Below are positions 42,246-52,603 of a DNA stretch of 64,000 nt, one piece after another (within the stretch, counting starts at the first letter, position 1; each line of letters opens with the position of its first letter). Origin of the DNA: Mycobacterium sp. 1274761.0. Lineage in GTDB: Bacteria; Actinomycetota; Actinomycetes; Mycobacteriales; Mycobacteriaceae. A program made the translations under genes and the position numbers. A model generated the notes under the pieces. It did no database searches and had not been told where the DNA came from. It saw only the letters and a list, made by a program, of their open reading frames with translations. The DNA is taken from the NCBI RefSeq assembly GCF_001668615.1, contig NZ_LZMC01000055.1, positions 62,001 through 126,000 on the forward strand, read 5' to 3'.

Positions 42246-44533
42246 TCCCACACCACTTCGTCGGGCGTCTTGTCCGGGCGGAGGCCGCGCCAGCTCGGCT
42301 GACGCAGCCGATCGTCGCCGGTGCGCTCGCTATAGCGCACCTCGCCCACCAGCTCCGGCCGCACGAACGTCACCCCCTTCGCGTCTTGCGTGGAAAGCCG
42401 TGCGTTGAACGGTGACCCGTCGGTGTGCAGTGGTTTCAAGGCCTTCTTCAAATTGGCGAGGTCCTTCTCCGTGAAGCCGGTGCCCACCCGTCCGACGAAC
42501 TGCAACCCACCGGCCGGATCAGCTGGGTCGGGAATGCCGAGCATGAGCGCGCCGATGCCGCTCGACCGGCCGCCTTCCCCCTGTCGCCAACCGCCGATGA
42601 CGACTTCCTGAGTGTTCCAGATCTTGTCCTTGATCCACGAGGACGAGCGCCGGCCCGGTTGGTACGTCGAGTCCCGTTTCTTGGCAATCACTCCCTCCCA
42701 ACGGTTTTCGCGGGCATACTTCAGCGCTTCGGGGCCGTCGCCAGGCAGCGGGGGCGGCACGATCAGGCCGTCGCCGTCGGCCAGCGCCTCCAGCAGCCGC
42801 CTACGGTCGGAGTACTTGGCCCGCAGAAGTGACCGCCCGTCGAGCTGCAGAATGTCGAAGGCCCAGAATTCGACGCGGGTGGAGCGCTTCCGGTTCTGCA
42901 TCTCGTTGAAGCTGGGCACGCCGGACTCGTCAAGCGCCACCGCCTCACCGTCGAGGATCACGTGATGGTCGGCGAGATCGGCTGCCAGCGCCTCGAATTG
43001 GCGAAACTCGGCGGTGACATCGCGACCGCGGCGTGACCGGACGCACAGCTTGCCGTGGTCGGCGTCCACCAGGACGCGATAGCCGTCCCACTTGCCCTCG
43101 AACGCCCACTGAGTCTTCTTGAGCCGCTGCACGGAGCCCTCGGTGGCCAGCATCGGCGCGAGATCGCCTGCGGTGGGATGCTTCTGCTCCTTCATGCGGT
43201 GCGCCAGCCAGTTCTTGCCGTCGGTCTGGATGAGCGCGTATCGACCGTCGATCTTCTCGCCGTGCAAGGTGACGATCACCTCGCCGCCCTTCGCGGGGCC
43301 GTCAGGCGGATTGTCGTTGAACTTCTCGGCTTCGTACGTGCCGGTGTCCCAAACGAACATCTTGCCCGCGCCGTATTCACCCTTGGGGATCGTCGCCTCG
43401 AACGTCAGGTATTCCATCGGATGGTCTTCGGTGTGCACCGCGAGGTGGTTGACCGACGGCGTATCGGGCAGGTTCTTCGGCACCGCCCACGACACCAGCA
43501 CGCCGTCGCGCTCGAGGCGCAGGTCGTAGTGCAGTCGCCGGGCGTGGTGCTCCTGGATGACGAAGCGGTCGTTGGCGCCGGATTTCGGCTTCGACTTCGG
43601 TACCGGCTCAGGGGTTTTCGACGGGTCGCGCATGCTGCGGTACTTCGTCAACCGGTCGGGTATCGGGACCGCCTCGTCGAGCCCGGCCAGCAGGTCGCCG
43701 TCTTTGGCGACGCGCTCGAGCACCTCGTCGAAGCGCAGGTGCCGCAGGTCGGGATCGGAGATCTCGTCCCATGTCCGCGGAGCGGCGACGGTCGGCTGCT
43801 CGCGACCGCGTAGCGAATAAGGCGCGATCGTCGTTTTCGACGCGTTGTTCTGGCTCCAGTCGACGAAGACCTTTCCGGTGCGCAGGCTCTTGGTCATCGT
43901 CGACGTCACCAGCTTGGGCATGGCCTTCTCCAGCTGTTGCGCAACGCGTTTGGCGAGCACGACCGCGCCCTGCGAGCTGACCGGCTTCTCCAGCGGGGCG
44001 TACAGGTGCAGGCCCTTGCTGCCGCTGGTGAGCGGATACGCCGTCAGCCCGATGTCGCTCATCAGGTCGCGTACTTCGGAAGCCACCATGCAGAGCTGCT
44101 TCATCGTCACGCCCTCGCCGGGGTCGAGGTCGAACACCAAGCGGGTGGCAGGGCCGGGTTTGCCCTCAACGAACTGCCACTGCGGCACGTGCACCTCCAG
44201 CGAGGCCTGCTGACCGATCCAGGCGAGCCCCTCGACGGTGTCGATGATCGGATACGTCGTCGTCCCCGATCGATGGGTGACGCTCTCGCGCGTCAGCCAA
44301 TCCGGCGCGGAGCTGGCGAGTTGCTTCTCGAAGAACGACGGCTCGTCGACGCCGTTGGGCCAGCGCTTTCGGGTGACCGCGCGGCCTGCGATATGCGGGA
44401 TCATCACCTCGGCGATGTTGACGTAGTAGTCGAACACGTCTCCTTTTGTGACGGCCCTACGCCGTCCGCCCGTCGCCGGATACAGCACCTTATCCGGGTT
44501 GGTCAGCTTCACCCGGCCGAATCGATCCACCAC
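42242..44533 (-). CDS. ligD: Multifunctional DNA ligase D (polymerase-phosphoesterase-ligase)
   Basis: A 763-residue NHEJ enzyme in the mycobacterial domain order: primase-type polymerase at about 1-290 (LVFDLDPGEG with metal aspartates), phosphoesterase at 320-470 (HHARRLHYDLRLERDG), and ATP-dependent ligase at 475-763 with adenylated Lys481 in FEGKWDGYR. Lys481 is also the number in M. tuberculosis LigD, which supports the GTG start at 44533. The open frame extends to 44578, but that would overlap the divergent secreted gene. It seals double-strand breaks with Ku, encoded 8 kb away. Confidence 0.96.
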   Translation of the reverse strand: MVDRFGRVKLTNPDKVLYPATGGRRRAVTKGDVFDYYVNIAEVMIPHIAGRAVTRKRWPNGVDEPSFFEKQLASSAPDWLTRESVTHRSGTTTYPIIDTVEGLAWIGQQASLEVHVPQWQFVEGKPGPATRLVFDLDPGEGVTMKQLCMVASEVRDLMSDIGLTAYPLTSGSKGLHLYAPLEKPVSSQGAVVLAKRVAQQLEKAMPKLVTSTMTKSLRTGKVFVDWSQNNASKTTIAPYSLRGREQPTVAAPRTWDEISDPDLRHLRFDEVLERVAKDGDLLAGLDEAVPIPDRLTKYRSMRDPSKTPEPVPKSKPKSGANDRFVIQEHHARRLHYDLRLERDGVLVSWAVPKNLPDTPSVNHLAVHTEDHPMEYLTFEATIPKGEYGAGKMFVWDTGTYEAEKFNDNPPDGPAKGGEVIVTLHGEKIDGRYALIQTDGKNWLAHRMKEQKHPTAGDLAPMLATEGSVQRLKKTQWAFEGKWDGYRVLVDADHGKLCVRSRRGRDVTAEFRQFEALAADLADHHVILDGEAVALDESGVPSFNEMQNRKRSTRVEFWAFDILQLDGRSLLRAKYSDRRRLLEALADGDGLIVPPPLPGDGPEALKYARENRWEGVIAKKRDSTYQPGRRSSSWIKDKIWNTQEVVIGGWRQGEGGRSSGIGALMLGIPDPADPAGGLQFVGRVGTGFTEKDLANLKKALKPLHTDGSPFNARLSTQDAKGVTFVRPELVGEVRYSERTGDDRLRQPSWRGLRPDKTPDEVVWE

Positions 44534-44564
44534 GCCAACGTAATACCCGTTGTACCGTGGAGTG

Positions 44565-44792
44565 ATGAGGCGAATCATCGCTGCCTGCCTGCTGGTGGCC
44601 TCCAGCGCGGTGTTCGGGGCCGCGACCGCGGCCGCGGACCCCGAGGATCTCGTGCCGTTCTGTTCGGGCGATCAGACCCCGATGGACAACAACTGCAAGC
44701 CGGCTCCCTCGCAGGTGTTCACCCATGACGCCGGCGGTGCCAATCCGCAGGTCGGCTACGGCACCAACCCGGGCGTGGAACCCGTCGTCTAA
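44565..44792 (+). CDS. Small secreted protein
   Basis: A 75-residue protein with a signal peptide (MRRIIAACLLVASSAVFGA, cleavage near ATAAA before DPED). The mature part is about 47 residues: DPEDLVPFCSGDQTPMDNN, then CKPAPSQVFTHDAGG and NPQVGYGTNPGVEPVV. It contains two cysteines that could pair. Similar small exported proteins are common in mycobacteria, with unknown roles. The ATG follows GTGGAG; a GTG one codon earlier is possible. It is divergent from ligD. Confidence 0.75.
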   Translation: MRRIIAACLLVASSAVFGAATAAADPEDLVPFCSGDQTPMDNNCKPAPSQVFTHDAGGANPQVGYGTNPGVEPVV

Positions 44793-44835
44793 CCCCTTTT
44801 CGCCGACTTCTGCGCCAGGGTCGTAGATCGTCCGC

Positions 44836-45921
<1,086 letters not shown>

Positions 45922-45934
45922 TCGTCTTTCTCCT

Positions 45935-46777
45935 CTACTTGATCGCGCCGAACGACAGGCCGCGCACCAGCTTGTTCTGCGCGAACCAGCCGCACAGGAT
46001 CACCGGGAGCGCGGACATGGTCGCCGCAGCCGACAGCACGGCCCAGTACTGGCCTTCGCCCGCGATGAATCCGACGAGGTACACCGGCATGGTCGCGGCG
46101 TTCACAGCGGTCAGATTCACCGCGAAGAAGAACTCGTTCCACGCGAAGATCACACAGATCAGCGCGGTCGCGGCGATACCGGGTGACACCAACGGCAGGA
46201 TGACCTCGCGCACCGAACGAGAAAGGCTCGCGCCGTCCAGGCTGGCCGCTTCGAGCAGCTCACCGGGCACCTCCAAGAAGAACGACCGCATCATCCACAC
46301 GGCGATCGGCAGGTTCATCGACGTGTAGAGGATGACCAGCGCCCAGATATTGTCCAGCAGACCGATATTGGACACGATCACATACAGCGGCAGGATGGCC
46401 GCAACGATCGGCAACATCTTGGTGCTCATGAAGAAGAACAGTGCATCCTGCGTCTTGCGCACCGGCCGCAATGACAGCGCGAACGCCGCAGGCACACCCA
46501 GCAGCAACACGATCAGCGTCGAAAGTCCAGTGGCGAAGACCGAATTCAGAAACGCCGGGCCGATGCCCTGATCGAACACCGCCGTGAACTGATCGAGGGT
46601 CGGGGTGAAGAACAGCTTCGGTGGGCTCGTCGCCGCGTCGGCCTCCTGCTTGAACGCCGTGAGCACCATCCAGAACACCGGGAAGAAGAATGCGAGGCCG
46701 GCGAGCCACGCCACCACTGTCCACGGGCTGAACTTGCGGCTCTTCTTCTTCGGCGCTGTCGCCGTCGTTGTGGTCAT
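45935..46777 (-). CDS. ABC sugar/polyol permease (MalG type)
   Basis: A 280-residue inner-membrane permease with six helices. The ATPase-contact EAA loop reads EVPGELLEAASLDGASLSRSVREVILPLVSPGI (about residues 183-215), with the invariant EAA-DG spacing. A basic N-terminus (PKKKSRKFSPW) precedes helix 1. It starts 1 base after the MalF-type permease stop and ends 13 bases before the ATPase gene. Confidence 0.93.
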   Translation of the reverse strand: MTTTTATAPKKKSRKFSPWTVVAWLAGLAFFFPVFWMVLTAFKQEADAATSPPKLFFTPTLDQFTAVFDQGIGPAFLNSVFATGLSTLIVLLLGVPAAFALSLRPVRKTQDALFFFMSTKMLPIVAAILPLYVIVSNIGLLDNIWALVILYTSMNLPIAVWMMRSFFLEVPGELLEAASLDGASLSRSVREVILPLVSPGIAATALICVIFAWNEFFFAVNLTAVNAATMPVYLVGFIAGEGQYWAVLSAAATMSALPVILCGWFAQNKLVRGLSFGAIK

Positions 46778-46778
46778 G

Positions 46779-47753
46779 TCAGACCGCCTCTTCCTTGCCG
46801 CTGAACGACTTGAATATCAAGCGCAGAGCGAAGCTCGCGATGATCATCGTGAAGATCACCACCACGACGCCCATGGCCGCCGCCTGCCCCATGTCGAAGC
46901 CGAGGAATGCCCGCTGATAGATGTAGAACGGCAGGTTCGCGCTGGCGATACCCGGTCCGCCCTGCGTCATCATGTAGATGGCGTCGAACGTGTTCACCAG
47001 ATAGATGGCACCCAGCACGACACCCAATTCGATGAACCGCCGAAGGTGCGGCAGCGTCAGCTCGCGGAAGAGTTGGAACGCACCCGCACCGTCGACGCGC
47101 CCGGCCTCCAAGATGTCACGTGGCATGGACTGCAGACCGGCCAGGATCAGCAGCATCATGAAGGGGGTCCACTGCCAGATCAGCACGACCATCACCATCG
47201 TCAGCGGGAACTGACCGATCCAGTCGGCCTTGTCGATCCCCACCAGCGACAGCAACCAATTGAGAATGCCGTTCGTCGGGTCGAGGATGGTGGTCTTCCA
47301 AATCAGCGCCGCGGCAACGGGTGTGACGAGAAACGGGGTGATCAGCAGCGTGCGCACGACGCCGCGGCCGAGGAACGCCCGGTCGAGCAACAGGGCGAGC
47401 AACAACCCGAGCACCGCCGAGGCCACCACGACCACGACGATCAACACCACGGTGTTGATCGCGACCGTCCAGAACTGGCTGTCCTTGACCACCGCGATGT
47501 AGTTCTGCAGCCCGACGAACCTGCGCGACCCGGGTCGCACCAGGTTCCACGACAGCGTCGAGTAGTACAGCGTGAACAAGAACGGGATCTGGGTGACGAC
47601 GATCATGAAAATCAACGCCGGAAGCAGCGGGCCGCGCCGTCGCCAGCCCTCGGCGCGACTCACTCCCGCGCCTTGGCGTTCTCGGATCTTGCGAACCCGT
47701 TCGGCCGCGGCCTGTTCGTTGGCGGTGGCCTCGGTATCAGCGGTAACGGTCAT
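46779..47753 (-). CDS. ABC sugar/polyol permease (MalF type)
   Basis: A 324-residue permease with six helices after a charged, probably cytoplasmic, N-terminus. The EAA loop is SMPRDILEAGRVDGAGAFQLFRELTLPHLRRF (about residues 213-245). The ATG at 47753 has AGGAGAAG just upstream and overlaps the binding-protein stop by one base; a GTG one codon earlier is possible. With the MalG-type permease it forms the transmembrane channel. Confidence 0.92.
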   Translation of the reverse strand: MTVTADTEATANEQAAAERVRKIRERQGAGVSRAEGWRRRGPLLPALIFMIVVTQIPFLFTLYYSTLSWNLVRPGSRRFVGLQNYIAVVKDSQFWTVAINTVVLIVVVVVASAVLGLLLALLLDRAFLGRGVVRTLLITPFLVTPVAAALIWKTTILDPTNGILNWLLSLVGIDKADWIGQFPLTMVMVVLIWQWTPFMMLLILAGLQSMPRDILEAGRVDGAGAFQLFRELTLPHLRRFIELGVVLGAIYLVNTFDAIYMMTQGGPGIASANLPFYIYQRAFLGFDMGQAAAMGVVVVIFTMIIASFALRLIFKSFSGKEEAV

Positions 47754-49111
47754 CACTTCTCCTGATAGCTTCGGCCGACGACCTCGGCGTATTCCTGTGC
47801 CTGAGATACCGCTTCGTCAACCGACTTCTGTCCGGCGATCGCGGCGCTGACCTGCTGGCTCACCCGCGTGCCCAAATCCTGGAACTCGGGTATGCCGACG
47901 AACTGCACGCCGGTGTAGGGAACGGGTTGCACCGTGGGCTTGTTCGGGGTCGCACTCTCGATCGACCGTAATGTCAGCGGTCCGTAGGACTTCGAGATCG
48001 CCTGGTATTCGGGCAGTTCGGTGTAGGTCGACGTTCGGCTGCCCGGCGGCACCCGCGCCCAGCCCAGCTTCTCGCCGACCAGCTTCATGTAGTTTTTGTC
48101 GGTCATCCAGGAGACGAATTTCCATGCGCCGTCGGGGTTTTTGGCGCTCTTCGGGATGCCGAGGGCCCAGGTGTAGAGCCATCCCGAGTTCTGCTTTTCG
48201 GCGATCGGCGCGGGCAGGTAGCCGATCTTGCCGACCAGGTCCGGGTACGTCTTGGGATCCTCGAGAACCGAAACCGCCGACGTGGCGTCGTACCACATCG
48301 CCGTCTGGCCCTGGCCGAACAGGTTGGCGCATTCCTGGAAACCCGTTGACGAGGCGCCCAGTTCGCCGGCCTGCTTGATCAGGTCGACGTAGAAGTTGAC
48401 GGCCTTGCGCACCTCGGGGCTGTTGAGTTGGGCGTTCCAGCTATCGTCGAACCATCGGCCGCCGAACGTGTTGATCACAGTGTCCAGCGGCGCCAGCACC
48501 TCGCCCCAACCGGGCTTTCCGCGCAGGCAGATACCGGCCCGGTCGTCGGTCTTCACCGTGTTCGCCCACTGGGCGACCTCCTGCCATGAAGGCTGGTACT
48601 CGGGGTTCTGCGGCACCTTGATGCCGGCCTGCTCGAAGAGGTCCTTGCGATACATCAGAAATGACGACTCGCCGTAGAACGGGACGGCGTACATGTTGCC
48701 CTCGTACGACAACGATTCGCGCAGCGACAAGATGAAGTCGTTCTCGTCGTAGCCGGGCGTCTTGCGGGCGTAGTCGGACAGGTTGCGCAGCCAACCGTCG
48801 CGCGCCCACTGCGGTGTCTCGAAGTTGCTGATCATCACGACGTCGAACTCGCTGCCGCCCATGGCCGTTGACATGGTGATCTTGGCGCGCGCCTGGTTCT
48901 CCGAAAGCGTGATGAACTTCAGCTTGGTGCCGGGGTTCTTGGCCTCGAAATCCGTCGACAACTTCTGCGCATCCGTCATCTGCGAGTTCGACACCAAAGC
49001 GATGGTCACTTCGTCGGACGATGCGCCCAGGCTGCCCGCCCCTGCGCAGCCGGCGGTGAGCAGCAGAACGCACGCCGATGCACACGCCGTCACTCGTCGT
49101 ATCCCTATCAT
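47753..49111 (-). CDS. Polyol/sugar-binding lipoprotein
   Basis: A 452-residue extracellular solute-binding protein of family 1. The lipobox LTAGC places the lipidated cysteine at residue 22. ALVSNSQMTDAQKLSTDFEAKNPG and YAVPFYGESSFLMYRKDLF are typical of sorbitol/mannitol or maltose-type binding proteins. The ATG at 49111 has a GGGAGG ribosome site; the frame is open another 186 codons upstream but that part reads as noise and overlaps the regulator gene. The partner polyol dehydrogenase suggests a hexitol or pentitol ligand. Confidence 0.9.
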   Translation of the reverse strand: MIGIRRVTACASACVLLLTAGCAGAGSLGASSDEVTIALVSNSQMTDAQKLSTDFEAKNPGTKLKFITLSENQARAKITMSTAMGGSEFDVVMISNFETPQWARDGWLRNLSDYARKTPGYDENDFILSLRESLSYEGNMYAVPFYGESSFLMYRKDLFEQAGIKVPQNPEYQPSWQEVAQWANTVKTDDRAGICLRGKPGWGEVLAPLDTVINTFGGRWFDDSWNAQLNSPEVRKAVNFYVDLIKQAGELGASSTGFQECANLFGQGQTAMWYDATSAVSVLEDPKTYPDLVGKIGYLPAPIAEKQNSGWLYTWALGIPKSAKNPDGAWKFVSWMTDKNYMKLVGEKLGWARVPPGSRTSTYTELPEYQAISKSYGPLTLRSIESATPNKPTVQPVPYTGVQFVGIPEFQDLGTRVSQQVSAAIAGQKSVDEAVSQAQEYAEVVGRSYQEK

Positions 49112-49125
49112 CTTTCGGACCTCCC

Positions 49126-50136
49126 TCAGCGCTGTGCCAGCAGCCAACGGGCACAGTCGATGTCGCACACCAGGAGCCTCGCCAGCCGTCCGCGCAGCGC
49201 GGCGAGCGTGGCCTGATGCTTGGCCGCGCCGCTGGAGATCAAAATCGTCTTCTGGCATGCCTTGACGTCTTCGAGCGGAGCCGACACCGCACGCTGGGCG
49301 AGCTCGGAGTCGACGGGCTCGCCGTCGGCGTCGAAGAAGCGGCCCCCGATCTCGCCGACCGCGCCACGCGACACCAGTTCGTCGAGCATTCGGGTGTCGA
49401 GGTAGCTGCCTTCGAACAGCGTGCCCGCCGTCGATGGGGTGCCGACGCCGAAGATCATGACGTCGGCGTGCCTTCCGGCCTCCAGTGTCCGCGAAATGAC
49501 GGAGTCGCTGCGCATCGATGCCACTGTCGAGGGGTCGGCGTACAGCGGCGCCGGAAGCCGAATCGTCTGCGCGCGAAGCACATCCGCGCATCGGCCGAGG
49601 ATGAACTCGGTGCCGGTTTGATACGCGGCGGTCGACATGGCGCCGTCCAGCTGAACCACCGCGCGACAACTGGCCACCCCCGGCGTCAATGCCGTCGCTA
49701 CCGCCACCGTCTCGGGACCCCAGGTGAAGCCCATGACGTCGGTCGGGGTCAGCCGTCGCATGAGCAGCGCCGCGGCCGCACGGCCGACGCTCGCATATGC
49801 CGCAGGCCGTCCCGGTGTACCGACATCGATGCCGCTTCCGGCGACGACGGCTTCGGTCAGGCCATACCGCAATTCGAGTTCGCGTTCCTCGTCGGCGTGC
49901 AGGTTGTCGCGCATATCGGGCGGGACGACGATCTCGATGCGGACCAGCCCCTTGGCCTTGGCCCGCCCGATCAACCGTCCCGCAGTCGGCCGGGACACAC
50001 CGAGGCGGCTCGCGATCTCGGCCTGCGTGAGCCCGTCGAGGTAATAGAGCGTCGCCGCGCGCAGCGCCAACCGGAGGTCCTCGGGCGCAGGAGGGCTGCC
50101 TGCGGTAGCAGCCATGCGCTCGGTCGTCGTCGACAC
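49126..50136 (-). CDS. SorC/DeoR-type sugar-binding transcriptional regulator
   Basis: A 336-residue regulator. The N-terminal helix-turn-helix (AATLYYLDGLTQAEIASRLG, then VSRPTAGRLIGRAKAKGLV, residues about 27-65) is followed by a phosphosugar-binding domain (MGFTWGPETVAVATAL, MIFGVGTPS, GAVGEIGGRFFDADG). It ends 14 bases before the binding-protein gene and so is first in the transporter operon. It is also divergent from the polyol dehydrogenase, with a palindrome between them. An inducer such as a phosphorylated ketose from the PfkB kinase would fit. The start is GTG at 50136. Confidence 0.9.
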   Translation of the reverse strand: MSTTTERMAATAGSPPAPEDLRLALRAATLYYLDGLTQAEIASRLGVSRPTAGRLIGRAKAKGLVRIEIVVPPDMRDNLHADEERELELRYGLTEAVVAGSGIDVGTPGRPAAYASVGRAAAALLMRRLTPTDVMGFTWGPETVAVATALTPGVASCRAVVQLDGAMSTAAYQTGTEFILGRCADVLRAQTIRLPAPLYADPSTVASMRSDSVISRTLEAGRHADVMIFGVGTPSTAGTLFEGSYLDTRMLDELVSRGAVGEIGGRFFDADGEPVDSELAQRAVSAPLEDVKACQKTILISSGAAKHQATLAALRGRLARLLVCDIDCARWLLAQR

Positions 50137-50164
50137 GGATTACCCGCCGTTCTTCTGCGGACTG

Positions 50165-50198
50165 TGAGCATATGCTCAGGGGCGCGAGTAGATGCTCA
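50165..50198. promoter_or_regulatory. Palindromic operator in the divergent polyol promoter
   Basis: TGAGCATATGCTCA (50165-50178) is a perfect 14-base palindrome. A further ATGCTCA half-site lies at 50192-50198, exactly 20 bases from the matching half, about two helical turns. The layout fits a tetrameric SorC-type regulator controlling both directions. Confidence 0.6.
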
Positions 50199-50208
50199 TC
50201 ACGTTAGC

Positions 50209-51654
50209 ATGGTGATTGTGACGCACACAACACTCAACCGATCCGCGATGAGCCAGATCCCCATCGCGAAACCCGCGTACGACCGTGGAGACGTTGGCGT
50301 GGGCATCGTGCATTTCGGGGTGGGCGGCTTCCATCGCGCTCATCAGGCGATGTACATCGACCGGCTCCTGGAGAACGGCCCCGACTCCGTGCAGCAGTGG
50401 GGCATCTGCGGGGTGGGCGTCATGCCGGCCGATCGCAAGATGAAGGAGGTGCTCGACGCCCAGGACGACCTCTACACGCTTGTGCTGGAAAACCCGGACG
50501 GCACCCGTGACGCGCGGGTGATCGGCTCGATCGTCGACTACCGCTACGCCCCCGACGACCCGGTGGCGGTGGTCGAACTGCTGGCGGCGCCGTCGACGCG
50601 GATCATCTCTCTGACCATCACCGAGGGCGGCTACAACGTCGACACCATCAGCCCGGACGACGTCAGCGTGTTCGGTCTGGTCGCCGACGCGCTCGCCCGG
50701 CGCCGCGACCGCGGGATCGCCTCGCCGACGATCGTGTCGTGCGACAACATCGAGGGCAACGGCGACGTCGCGCGCGAGGCGTTCACCGCTTACGCAGAAC
50801 GCGTCCACCCCGGGCTGGCGCAGTGGATCTTCACGCATACGCGCTTCCCCAATTCGATGGTCGACCGCATCACGCCGGTCACTACGCCCGAGGTGATCGA
50901 CAACCTGAAAAGCGAGTTCGGGGTGGACGACCGATGGCCCGTGGTGGCCGAGCCGTTTACCTCGTGGGTGCTCGAGGACGACTTCTCCGACGGCAGACCG
51001 CCTTTGGAGGACGTCGGCGTCCTCATGGTCGACGAGGTGCGGCCGTATGAGTTGATGAAGCTGCGGCTTCTCAACGCCAGCCACCAAAGCCTGTGCTATT
51101 TCGCCTATCTCAGCGGATACCGATTCGTTCACGATGCCGCCGCCGACCCGCTGTTCGCGGAGTTCCTGATGCGCTACATGGATACCGAGGCGACGCCGAC
51201 CCTGCTTCCGGTGCCCGGCATCGACCTGCCCGATTACAAGAAGACGCTGATCGAACGGTTCGCCAACCCCGGCGTGCGCGACACCATCGCACGGTTGTGT
51301 TTCGCATCGTCGGATCGCATCCCAAAGTGGCTGCTTCCCGTCATCCGCGCGAACCTGGCCTCCGATGGACCGATCCGGTTGTCGGCGGCGACGGTGGCCA
51401 GCTGGGCGCGCTACGCCGAAGGCGTCGACGAGCAGGGCGAGCCCATCGATGTTGAGGACCAGCTCGCCGACACCCTGGTGCCGCTGGCCCGCTCGCAGCG
51501 CGACAATCCCACCGCATTCATCGAAAACACGGATGTCTTCGGCGATCTCGCAACCTCCGGTCGATTCGTGGAGGCCTACACCTGGGCGCTGGAGTCCCTC
51601 CATCGCGACGGCGCGCGGGCCACGCTAGAAGCCTTGATGAAGGACGCCCCATGA
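50209..51654 (+). CDS. Polyol (mannitol-type) 2-dehydrogenase
   Basis: A 481-residue long-chain polyol dehydrogenase. NAD-binding is at VGIVHFGVGGFHRAHQAMY (about residues 34-52). FTHTRFPNSMVDRITP and the catalytic KLRLLNASHQSLCYFAYLSGY, with Lys near 284 and the following Asn and His, mark the mannitol dehydrogenase family. It oxidises mannitol, sorbitol or arabitol to the 2-ketose. The ATG at 50209 was chosen as it follows the operator; the open frame extends 377 codons upstream over the regulator gene. It overlaps the kinase start as ATGA. Confidence 0.9.
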   Translation: MVIVTHTTLNRSAMSQIPIAKPAYDRGDVGVGIVHFGVGGFHRAHQAMYIDRLLENGPDSVQQWGICGVGVMPADRKMKEVLDAQDDLYTLVLENPDGTRDARVIGSIVDYRYAPDDPVAVVELLAAPSTRIISLTITEGGYNVDTISPDDVSVFGLVADALARRRDRGIASPTIVSCDNIEGNGDVAREAFTAYAERVHPGLAQWIFTHTRFPNSMVDRITPVTTPEVIDNLKSEFGVDDRWPVVAEPFTSWVLEDDFSDGRPPLEDVGVLMVDEVRPYELMKLRLLNASHQSLCYFAYLSGYRFVHDAAADPLFAEFLMRYMDTEATPTLLPVPGIDLPDYKKTLIERFANPGVRDTIARLCFASSDRIPKWLLPVIRANLASDGPIRLSAATVASWARYAEGVDEQGEPIDVEDQLADTLVPLARSQRDNPTAFIENTDVFGDLATSGRFVEAYTWALESLHRDGARATLEALMKDAP

Positions 51655-52589
51655 CCGACCGGGCGCTGGTCATCGGCGAAGCCCTGATCGACATCGTCGA
51701 GCGCGATGGCACCATCACCGGCGAACACGTCGGTGGCAGCCCGCTCAATGTCGCCGTCGGCTTGGCCCGGCTGGGCCGTGGCGTCGACTTCCTGACCCAC
51801 ATCGCCGACGACCACCGCGGGCGCCGCATTATCGCCTACCTTGAAGCCGCTGGCGCCCAACTGGTTTCGGGAAGCACAACGGCGGCGCGGACTCCGACCG
51901 CGGTAGCCACACTCGACGACGACGGCAAGGCGCAGTACGCCTTCGACATCGACTGGCAGCTCGCGGGCACACCAGAGGTGGCGCCGCCGCTGGTGGTGCA
52001 CACCGGGTCGATCGCGACGGTGCTCGAGCCCGGCTGCCGGGCGACGGCTGCACTGCTCGACGCCTACCACGTCTCGGCCACGGTCAGCTTCGACCCGAAC
52101 GTACGGCCGGCGCTGATCGCCGACGACGACCAGGCACGCGGCCGGATCGACCGCATCCTCGAACGGTGCGATGTGGTGAAAGCCAGCGACGAGGACCTGC
52201 ACTGGATCGACCCGAACCGCGCGCCCGAGCAGGTGGCGCGGACATGGCTTGGGCTGGGTCCGGCGATCGTCGTGGTGACGATGGGCGAGCGGGGTGCTTT
52301 CGCGGCGTGTCAGGCCGGCGTCGCGCGGGTGCAGGCCTACCCGGTCGAGGTGGTCGACACGGTCGGTGCGGGCGATGCGTTCATGACGGGGCTGATCGAC
52401 GCCCTGTGGTCACTGCAGCTGCTCGGTGCGCAGCGGCGGGCGGACCTGCGCCGGATCGGCGTCGACACGCTGACGGCCGTGCTGCAGACCGCCACGATCT
52501 CCTCGGCGCTGACGGTCGCACGCGCGGGGGCTGACCTGCCGGATCGAGCCACCCGGGACGCGGCATACGCTTCGCAGCTGACTGATTAG
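51651..52589 (+). CDS. PfkB-family carbohydrate kinase (fructokinase-like)
   Basis: A 312-residue ribokinase-fold kinase. It has the N-terminal GEALIDIVERDG, the GGSPLNVAVGLARLG substrate motif, VSFDPNVRP, and the signature DTVGAGDAFMTG near residue 237-248 with the catalytic Asp. It probably phosphorylates the ketose (fructose or xylulose) made by the dehydrogenase, feeding glycolysis or the pentose pathway. The 4-base ATGA overlap shows one transcript. Confidence 0.9.
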   Translation: MTDRALVIGEALIDIVERDGTITGEHVGGSPLNVAVGLARLGRGVDFLTHIADDHRGRRIIAYLEAAGAQLVSGSTTAARTPTAVATLDDDGKAQYAFDIDWQLAGTPEVAPPLVVHTGSIATVLEPGCRATAALLDAYHVSATVSFDPNVRPALIADDDQARGRIDRILERCDVVKASDEDLHWIDPNRAPEQVARTWLGLGPAIVVVTMGERGAFAACQAGVARVQAYPVEVVDTVGAGDAFMTGLIDALWSLQLLGAQRRADLRRIGVDTLTAVLQTATISSALTVARAGADLPDRATRDAAYASQLTD

Positions 52590-52603
52590 GGAATACTGGA
52601 GAA

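Noticed and set aside
49078..50208. Open frame upstream of the polyol dehydrogenase start
   Set aside because: It runs antisense through the regulator gene and lacks natural protein composition; conservation begins at about 50209.
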